Shown in pieces: positions 58,745 through 64,000 of a DNA stretch of 64,000 bases. How positions within the stretch are numbered: the first letter of the stretch is position 1; every line of letters begins with the position of its first letter. The stretch comes from Streptococcus gallolyticus subsp. gallolyticus DSM 16831. Lineage in GTDB: Bacteria > Bacillota > Bacilli > Lactobacillales > Streptococcaceae. The notes under the pieces were generated by a model, which had not been told where the DNA came from, did not search any database, and saw only the letters and a program-made list of their open reading frames with translations. The stretch is from assembly GCF_002000985.1 (NCBI RefSeq), contig NZ_CP018822.1, forward strand, positions 948,001-1,012,000, given 5' to 3'. A program made the translations under genes and the position numbers.

Positions 58745-59413
58745 GTAATCGATTTTTCGTTCTTCAGTGATTAATCTTGCCATTTGCTCAGGGTTGATAA
58801 TGCGGATTTGGTGTCCAATTTTATCAATTAACTGTTCATCTCGCAAGGCTTTAACCATTCGAGCGATTGTTACAGCATGTACGCCGAGATAGCAAGCGAT
58901 TTCTTGATACGTAAAGACGGTGTCGAGCACGAGAGTACCAGAAGCATCTTTTTCTGCTTGATCAAGAAGAAAGCGACTAAATTGGACTAGAGCAGGCTCA
59001 TTTTTGCTGCTATGAAAATGTTCCATAAGGTAGACAAGATTTTCAGTCAAAGTGTTAACCATCAAAGTTGCCACCGATGGAAAACCAAGTAAATCCTGAA
59101 AATTTCTGTTTGGAATACGATAAGCGACACAAGGTGTCTTAGCAACGATTGAAAACGTCTTTTTCCCATAATAATTGAGATTAAAAGCAGTCATCAATGG
59201 TGTGAATCCGACAAATTGTTGTTTCTTGAAGTAGAGATAAGTTGTTTCTTTGCCGTCGCAAGAAATAGAAGAAAGTGCACAAACACCTGATGATAGGATA
59301 TAAATATCACCATTTACTTCTCCAGCAACAGATTTTGTCAGCTTATCGCCTTTTTGAAACGTCACACGCTCACCATATTGGAAAAGTTCTGTAATGTTCA
59401 ATGTAGATTGCAT
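58742..59413 (-). CDS. Crp/Fnr-family transcriptional regulator
   Basis: 223 residues. Cyclic-nucleotide-binding-like beta-barrel (GERVTFQKGDKLTKSVAGEVNGDIYILSSG region, cut at 20 by domain) and C-terminal winged helix (FTYQEIACYLGVHAVTIARM). There is no N-terminal Cys cluster for an FeS sensor. A Crp-type dyad occurs at 39609-39622 in the flavoprotein promoter. Start at 59413; the upstream region has a perfect palindrome AACTATATAGTT. Confidence 0.85.
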   Translation of the reverse strand: MQSTLNITELFQYGERVTFQKGDKLTKSVAGEVNGDIYILSSGVCALSSISCDGKETTYLYFKKQQFVGFTPLMTAFNLNYYGKKTFSIVAKTPCVAYRIPNRNFQDLLGFPSVATLMVNTLTENLVYLMEHFHSSKNEPALVQFSRFLLDQAEKDASGTLVLDTVFTYQEIACYLGVHAVTIARMVKALRDEQLIDKIGHQIRIINPEQMARLITEERKIDY

Positions 59414-59432
59414 ACTTGCCCTTTCTAAATTA

Positions 59433-59464
59433 ACGTAGGCCTTATATAACTATATAGTTTACGT
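59433..59464. promoter_or_regulatory. Palindromic control region of the Crp/Fnr gene
   Basis: AACTATATAGTT (59448-59459) is a perfect 12-bp palindrome, flanked by ACGTA (59433-59437) and TACGT (59460-59464). AT-rich -10-like sequences overlap it, suggesting autoregulation. Confidence 0.4.
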
Positions 59465-59487
59465 CAAAAAAGCGTTTAAATCAAGTC

Positions 59488-60360
59488 CTAATTTGTTAGA
59501 AAGAGTTTGAAAATGTCTTGATATAAACTTTTAAAATGACTATTTTTTCGCCAAACAAAAGTAAAATCATGGCTTATTGGTGGTAAATCAAGCTTAATTT
59601 CAAAGAGTTTGCCGCTGTCTAATTCTTTTTGAACCACACTTTTATAGACAAAAGTAATACCAAGATTATTCGTAATCAATTGACAAATCGCATTGAGACT
59701 ACCGATTTCGGTAATGTGATGAAAGTCAGTGATAGCTAGATTAGCTTCTTTTAGTGTCACTTCAAGCATTTCACGTGTTCCAGAGCCTTGTTCGCGAATG
59801 ATGATAGGATAGTCTAGTAACTCTTCGAGCGTGTAGGTTTTATCCGTAAGTCCAGCTTTTGGGGAAGCAACGGCAATAAAGGGTTCGGTTTTATAGGGCA
59901 TAAAGTCATATTTTTCTTTGGAAAAGAAACCTTCAATTAAAGCAAAATCAATTTTTCCTTGGTCAATGTCCTTTAATAACGTTTCCGTATTATCAACCAG
60001 CATTTTAATTTGAAAATTAGGATGTTCGGAAAGAATGACGGCTAACGAATCGCTTAACACATATTCGCCGATAGTCAAAGTAGCACCGAAGTTAATTGGT
60101 GTTTGGTCTTGATTGAGATGTGATTTGAAATGTTGAATGTCATTGTTTATTGTTGTCAGCAAATCAAGCAATTCTTTACCACTTTTGGTGAGTTGACATT
60201 GTTTTCCAGAGAAAGTAAAGAGTTTGGTTTGATAATCATTTTCCAAATTTTGAATGTGTTTGGTGACAGCGGGTTGTGTGATATGCAATTCTTTAGCAGC
60301 TTGGGTAAAATTAAGCGTTTCGCAGACTTTCATAAAGGTAAAAACACGGTAATCAAGCAT
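59488..60360 (-). CDS. LysR-type regulator divergent from the YeiH-like gene
   Basis: 290 residues. Helix-turn-helix FTQAAKELHITQPAVTKHIQNL and effector domain with REQGSGTREMLE, which resembles CysL/YeiE regulators. The divergent neighbour is a YeiH-family transporter, the usual partner of YeiE-like regulators. Start at 60360 behind AGGAGAT. Confidence 0.88.
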   Translation of the reverse strand: MLDYRVFTFMKVCETLNFTQAAKELHITQPAVTKHIQNLENDYQTKLFTFSGKQCQLTKSGKELLDLLTTINNDIQHFKSHLNQDQTPINFGATLTIGEYVLSDSLAVILSEHPNFQIKMLVDNTETLLKDIDQGKIDFALIEGFFSKEKYDFMPYKTEPFIAVASPKAGLTDKTYTLEELLDYPIIIREQGSGTREMLEVTLKEANLAITDFHHITEIGSLNAICQLITNNLGITFVYKSVVQKELDSGKLFEIKLDLPPISHDFTFVWRKNSHFKSLYQDIFKLFLTN

Positions 60361-60382
60361 AATAATCTCCTATTATTTTTTG

Positions 60383-60436
60383 TTATTATATCATAATAAA
60401 TCATAATTTTACATTATGGCTTGTCCAAGTTATAAT
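60383..60436. promoter_or_regulatory. LysR operators and yeiH-like promoter
   Basis: TTTACA (60408-60413), 17-bp spacer, TATAAT (60431-60436). A dyad CATAAT-TTTAC-ATTATG (60402-60418) covers the -35, and a second near-palindrome TTATTATATCATAATAA (60383-60399) lies next to it; both fit T-N11-A boxes. Confidence 0.7.
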
Positions 60437-60460
60437 ATTTTGTGAAAAGGAGTTTTTATT

Positions 60461-61486
60461 ATGATGACAATTGAGAAAAAATTGCCAGGAATTATGTTTT
60501 GTGTGATTCTGGCTTTGCCAGCCTGGTTTTTAGGGCATTTATTTCCACTTGTAGGAGCGCCAGTATTTGCAATTTTACTTGGGATGGTTGTGGGGAATTT
60601 TCATAATAATCGCACCCAAACCACTGATGGTATTGCTTTTACATCAAAATATATTTTACAAGCGGCGGTTGTTTTATTAGGTTTTGGTTTAAACTTAACA
60701 CAAGTTTTTAAAGTTGGGACACAATCATTGCCAATTATTATTTCAACCATTGCAGTCTCGTTGGTTGTAGCGTTTTTATTGCAAAAATGGCTAAAATTGG
60801 ATAGTAATATAGCAATCTTGGTTGGTGTTGGGTCATCTATTTGTGGTGGCTCAGCCATTGCCGCAACAGCACCGGTTATCAAAGCAAAAGATGAAGAAGT
60901 CGCAAAGAGTATTTCGGTTATCTTTCTCTTCAATATCTTAGCAGCATTAATTTTTCCAACGTTAGGGGACTTACTTCACCTATCTAACCAAGGTTTTGCG
61001 CTTTTTGCGGGAACAGCTGTCAATGATACGTCATCCGTTACGGCGACAGCGACAGCTTGGGATGCTGTTCACGGGTCAAATACCTTAGACGGTGCAACAA
61101 TTGTGAAATTAACGCGCACACTGGCCATTATTCCGATTACTTTAGGGCTGTCATTCTATAAAGCCTATCAAGATTCAAAAAATGGCAGAGCTAAACAAAC
61201 GACTTTCCAATTGAAAAAAGCTTTTCCAATGTTTGTCCTTTATTTCTTATTGGCTTCGATTGTTACGACAATTGTCAGTGGTTTAGGAATTGATACAGTT
61301 ATTTTCGATAATCTTAAGACACTCTCAAAATTCTTTATTGTCATGGCAATGGGAGCTATTGGTCTTAACACGAATCCTATCAAACTTATTAAGACTGGTG
61401 GACAAGCTATTGGAGTGGGGGCTACGTGTTGGATAGCTATTACCTGTGTCAGTCTTTGGATGCAGCATCTTCTAGGGATTTGGTAA
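60461..61486 (+). CDS. YeiH/UPF0324-family membrane transporter (putative sulfate/sulfonate exporter)
   Basis: 341 residues, ten to eleven hydrophobic helices. Family motifs [31 protein letters not shown] and [16 protein letters not shown] are intact. Often annotated as a putative sulfate exporter; evidence in the family is thin. Start at tandem ATGs 60461/60464 behind AAAAGGAG. Confidence 0.85.
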   Translation: MMTIEKKLPGIMFCVILALPAWFLGHLFPLVGAPVFAILLGMVVGNFHNNRTQTTDGIAFTSKYILQAAVVLLGFGLNLTQVFKVGTQSLPIIISTIAVSLVVAFLLQKWLKLDSNIAILVGVGSSICGGSAIAATAPVIKAKDEEVAKSISVIFLFNILAALIFPTLGDLLHLSNQGFALFAGTAVNDTSSVTATATAWDAVHGSNTLDGATIVKLTRTLAIIPITLGLSFYKAYQDSKNGRAKQTTFQLKKAFPMFVLYFLLASIVTTIVSGLGIDTVIFDNLKTLSKFFIVMAMGAIGLNTNPIKLIKTGGQAIGVGATCWIAITCVSLWMQHLLGIW

Positions 61487-61496
61487 TAAAAATGTA

Positions 61497-61536
61497 GAAA
61501 CAATGTTTGTGAATGTTCAAGCATTGTTTTTCTTTT
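61497..61536 (+). terminator. Terminator after the YeiH-like gene
   Basis: AAACAATG pairs with CATTGTTT, followed by T-rich sequence. Confidence 0.65.
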
Positions 61537-61689
61537 TTGAAAAACGATAGCCTTTACTTGAAACCGTTTCCTGAAGTGCTATAATGAACTTGGATACCTT
61601 AGTTAAATTTTATGAACAAAGACCGTTAATCTTATGGTTAACAGTTGTAAGGCGTGAAATTTAGCAACGATAAAGGAGGAAAAGGTACG

Positions 61690-63066
61690 ATGGCATATAA
61701 AACAACTTATCCTTATACAAACGAGGTTCTTGCGACTTTTGACAATGCAACGGATGAAGCGTTAGAGGAAGCTTTGGCAAATGGGCATGCGCTTTACAAA
61801 AAGTGGCGTGCTGAAGGTGGCTTGGATGAGCGAAAAGTTCAATTGCATAAAATTGCTGAGCTGCTACGTCGTGACGTTGACAAATACGCTGAAGTCATGA
61901 CAAAAGATATGGGAAAACTCTTCACAGAAGCTAAAGGCGAAGTGGAACTCTGTGCAGAAATTGCGGATTACTACGCTGATAAGGCAGAAGAATTTTTGAA
62001 ACCACGTCCGCTTGAAAACATTAATGGTGATGCTTACTACATCAAGCAAGCGACAGGTGTTTTGGTAGCCGTTGAACCATGGAATTTCCCATTCTATCAA
62101 ATCATGCGTGTCTTTGCGCCAAACTTTATGATTGGAAATCCGATGATTTTGAAACACGCTTCAATCTGTCCAGCATCAGCACAAGCATTTGATGATTTGG
62201 TTTTGGAAGCAGGTGCACCAGTTGGCGCATTCAAAAATCTCTTCCTTTCTTATGACCAAGTTTCTAAGGCTATCGCAGACCCACGTGTTGTTGGGGTTTG
62301 CTTGACTGGTTCTGAACGTGGTGGTGCTTCTATTGCGGCAGAAGCGGGAGCAAATTTGAAAAAATCATCTATGGAACTTGGTGGTAACGACGCCTTCATT
62401 ATCCTAGAAGATGCCGATTTTGATTTGCTTGATAAGACCGTTTTCTTTGCTCGTCTCTACAATGCTGGTCAAGTTTGTACCTCATCAAAACGTTTTGTCG
62501 TTGTTGGTCAAGAAAACTATGACAAATTCGTTGATATGGTAGTCAAACATTTCAAATCAGCCAAATGGGGTGACCCAATGGACCAAGCGACAACTTTAGC
62601 ACCGTTGTCATCAGCAGCCGCAAAAGAAGAAGTGCTTGGTCAAATCAAATTAGCTAAGGAAAATGGTGCAACTGTGGTTTACGGTGATGAACCAATTGAC
62701 CACCCAGGAAACTTTGTCATGCCAACTGTTTTGACAAATATCACCAAAGAAAATCCAATCTACAATCAAGAAATCTTTGGTCCAGTTGCTTCTATCTATA
62801 AAGTTGATACTGAAGAAGAAGCTATCGCGCTTGCCAATGATTCTAGCTATGGTCTTGGTGGTACCGTCTTTTCAAAAAATCTTGATCATGCCAAAGAAGT
62901 GGCTGCCAAGATTGAGACAGGGATGTCATTTATCAATTCTGGTTGGACATCACACCCAGAAATCCCATTTGGAGGCATTAAAAATTCAGGTTACGGTCGC
63001 GAATTAAGCGAACTCGGCTTTGATGCCTTTGTCAACGAACACCTTGTTTTCGTTCCAAATGATTAA
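61690..63066 (+). CDS. NAD(P)-dependent aldehyde dehydrogenase (succinate-semialdehyde dehydrogenase-like)
   Basis: 458 residues. EPWNFPFYQ, catalytic Glu in MELGGNDAFI and Cys in NAGQVCTSSKR, with EIFGPVASIYK and PFGGIKNSGYGRE. Closest in style to GabD/Sad enzymes that oxidise succinate semialdehyde and related small aldehydes. ATG 61690 follows AAAGGAGG by 12 bases. An extended -10 TGCTATAAT (about 61579) precedes it, with an imperfect cre-like GAAACCGTTTCC just upstream. Confidence 0.88.
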   Translation: MAYKTTYPYTNEVLATFDNATDEALEEALANGHALYKKWRAEGGLDERKVQLHKIAELLRRDVDKYAEVMTKDMGKLFTEAKGEVELCAEIADYYADKAEEFLKPRPLENINGDAYYIKQATGVLVAVEPWNFPFYQIMRVFAPNFMIGNPMILKHASICPASAQAFDDLVLEAGAPVGAFKNLFLSYDQVSKAIADPRVVGVCLTGSERGGASIAAEAGANLKKSSMELGGNDAFIILEDADFDLLDKTVFFARLYNAGQVCTSSKRFVVVGQENYDKFVDMVVKHFKSAKWGDPMDQATTLAPLSSAAAKEEVLGQIKLAKENGATVVYGDEPIDHPGNFVMPTVLTNITKENPIYNQEIFGPVASIYKVDTEEEAIALANDSSYGLGGTVFSKNLDHAKEVAAKIETGMSFINSGWTSHPEIPFGGIKNSGYGRELSELGFDAFVNEHLVFVPND

Positions 63067-63100
63067 TTAACTCGCTCTCCTTTTATTTATATTTAAAATA

Positions 63101-63136
63101 GAAAACCGCAAACTAATTTAGCTTGCGGTTTTTGGC
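63101..63136. terminator. Bidirectional terminator between aldehyde dehydrogenase and LtrA genes
   Basis: AAAACCGCAA pairs with TTGCGGTTTT. Confidence 0.85.
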
Positions 63137-63168
63137 TATGCTGTAAAAGTCTTATTGTTAAATAACGT

Positions 63169-64000
63169 TTATGAAAAATCACGTAGATTTTTCCTTGGGT
63201 CAGGATGTGGAATGTTGTGATACTCACGTTTTCTTCGACGAACTGTCAGATAGTAACGATTGTATGCCCATGTTGTCGCACAAAGAACGAGCGACAGTAG
63301 TAGGATATGATGTCTAACAAGGGACATGATAAAAGCACCAATTCCCAAAAGCAATCCGATTTTAAGATACGTTTTCAAATGAAGTTGATAAATGCTTTGA
63401 TTATAATGCGTTGTTGTCACAACACCTGCATAAAAACTGAGAAAACCAAAAAGAAAGAGAGCAAATCCAAGGTTAGCATGATGAGAATCAGCTAAAAATT
63501 CTATCCCAACGGTGAAAATATTAATACCGATAAAAATCGGAATATGAGCATAGAACAGCAATGAACCTGCTGCTTGACGATGATGGTCTATTGCCAAGAA
63601 AGTTTGTGTCATGTAAGAAATAAACATGAAAGACATTCCAGCAAATAATAGGGCACCTTGATAAAGAGATTCTGTCAGCGGATAGGTACTGATAATAGCA
63701 ATGACAGTTTCACCCAAGGTTAAAATTGTCACCAACTGAGCTCGCTCAACAGCATGCGGAAAATTAATGCGTGACGAATCGTGATAGCGCCTTGTAAGAA
63801 CTGGAAAAATATTGGGGATGAGGTAAATTAACACCGTCCAAATATTAGCTCCCAATAATCCTAATGCAAAAGGCAACAAAGACATCCCATAAATGGCACA
63901 AGCAACAATGCTAAATCTTATGTCTCTGTTAAATCCTAAAACACGCCTTTTGAGAAAATATTGTAGCGCAATAATGGCATAAGCTAGTATGAGAAGCCAA
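63169..64000 (-). CDS. ltrA: Low-temperature-requirement A (LtrA) family membrane protein, partial
   Basis: The frame is open from the window edge, so the N-terminus is missing; the Met at 63885 is internal. At least seven membrane helices are visible, with the LtrA motif VERAQLVTILTLGETVIAII and FYAHIPIFIGINIFTVG. The cytosolic tail is basic (VRRRKREYHNIPHPDPRKN). Function of the family is poorly known. Confidence 0.85.
   Translation of the reverse strand, partial: WLLILAYAIIALQYFLKRRVLGFNRDIRFSIVACAIYGMSLLPFALGLLGANIWTVLIYLIPNIFPVLTRRYHDSSRINFPHAVERAQLVTILTLGETVIAIISTYPLTESLYQGALLFAGMSFMFISYMTQTFLAIDHHRQAAGSLLFYAHIPIFIGINIFTVGIEFLADSHHANLGFALFLFGFLSFYAGVVTTTHYNQSIYQLHLKTYLKIGLLLGIGAFIMSLVRHHILLLSLVLCATTWAYNRYYLTVRRRKREYHNIPHPDPRKNLRDFS

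Noticed and set aside
61560..61575. cre-like GAAACCGTTTCC before the aldehyde dehydrogenase gene
   Set aside because: Three mismatches in the core cre consensus; not claimed as a site.

Overview
The window looks like chromosome of a low-GC Gram-positive coccus, most likely a Streptococcus of the bovis/equinus group. That rests on a streptococcal-type RNase J2, the acoABC-L style 2-oxoacid dehydrogenase operon with a lipoyl-E3 fusion, frequent extended -10 (TGnTATAAT) promoters and the general gene repertoire. Species assignment is inference. There are no rRNA or tRNA genes, no CRISPR array, no insertion sequence, and no gene-free stretch over 300 bases.

Layout. 1-2400: the 3' end of a probable LXG/TelC-like type VII-secreted toxin followed by three tandem membrane-anchored TipC-like immunity genes, with a relic of another toxin tail between copies. 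2.6-12 kb: rnjB, a secreted matrixin-type metalloprotease, an ABC-F ATPase, a MarR plus heterodimeric ABC exporter operon, and a cupin. 12.1-17.5 kb: the four-gene pyruvate/acetoin dehydrogenase operon behind a near-perfect cre site. 17.6-21.4 kb: a four-gene iron-siderophore ABC importer. 21.4-25 kb: a divergent DMT exporter/MocR pair and lplA, which could lipoylate the E2/E3 of the dehydrogenase. 25-34 kb: small membrane proteins, a LysR regulator, a DUF3737 beta-helix protein with a MalY/PatB aminotransferase, paired cyclophilin-like proteins, a PNPOx-like flavoprotein, a MATE pump, a RibD-C-like reductase and an alpha/beta hydrolase. 34-42 kb: a frameshifted secreted beta-helix protein, an MFS transporter, a fumarate-reductase-like flavoprotein, an AraC regulator and two NAD(P)H:FMN reductases. 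42-46.5 kb: a Zn-macrodomain hydrolase and a CsoR/CstR-controlled sulfur operon (rhodanese, CoA-disulfide reductase-rhodanese, rhodanese), then a frameshifted HD hydrolase. 46.5-56.3 kb: GNAT, DUF2798, a DUF2974 lipase-like protein, then a dense redox cluster (LysR, CMD, SDR, Fe-ADH, NTF2-like, NmrA-like, MerR, AKR, CMD, cupin). 56.4-64 kb: an unknown leaderless gene, a YkgJ-like protein, YjjG-like HAD, Crp/Fnr, LysR/YeiH pair, an aldehyde dehydrogenase and a partial LtrA.

The strongest non-gene signal is regulatory. Four promoters with the 19-bp spacer and dyad typical of MerR activators (27127, 30709, 32173, 54066) precede the DUF3737-PatB operon, the MATE gene, the RibD-C-like reductase and the MerR gene itself, whose protein has the Cys52 of AdhR/NmlR aldehyde sensors. 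A second motif, a T-N11-A box ATAAGTATTTGTnAT with a palindromic element 14-15 bp upstream and a -10 at 30-31 bp, recurs at three places (27039, 32985, 55408): at the divergent LysR/DUF3737 region, upstream of the hydrolase and upstream of the small CMD gene. Together these suggest two interlocking electrophile-stress regulons scattered over about 28 kb. Other notable signals are an ATT initiation codon in the sulfur operon, three apparently leaderless genes, paired CsoR-type operators, a Crp-type dyad inside a promoter spacer, and two single-base frameshifts.
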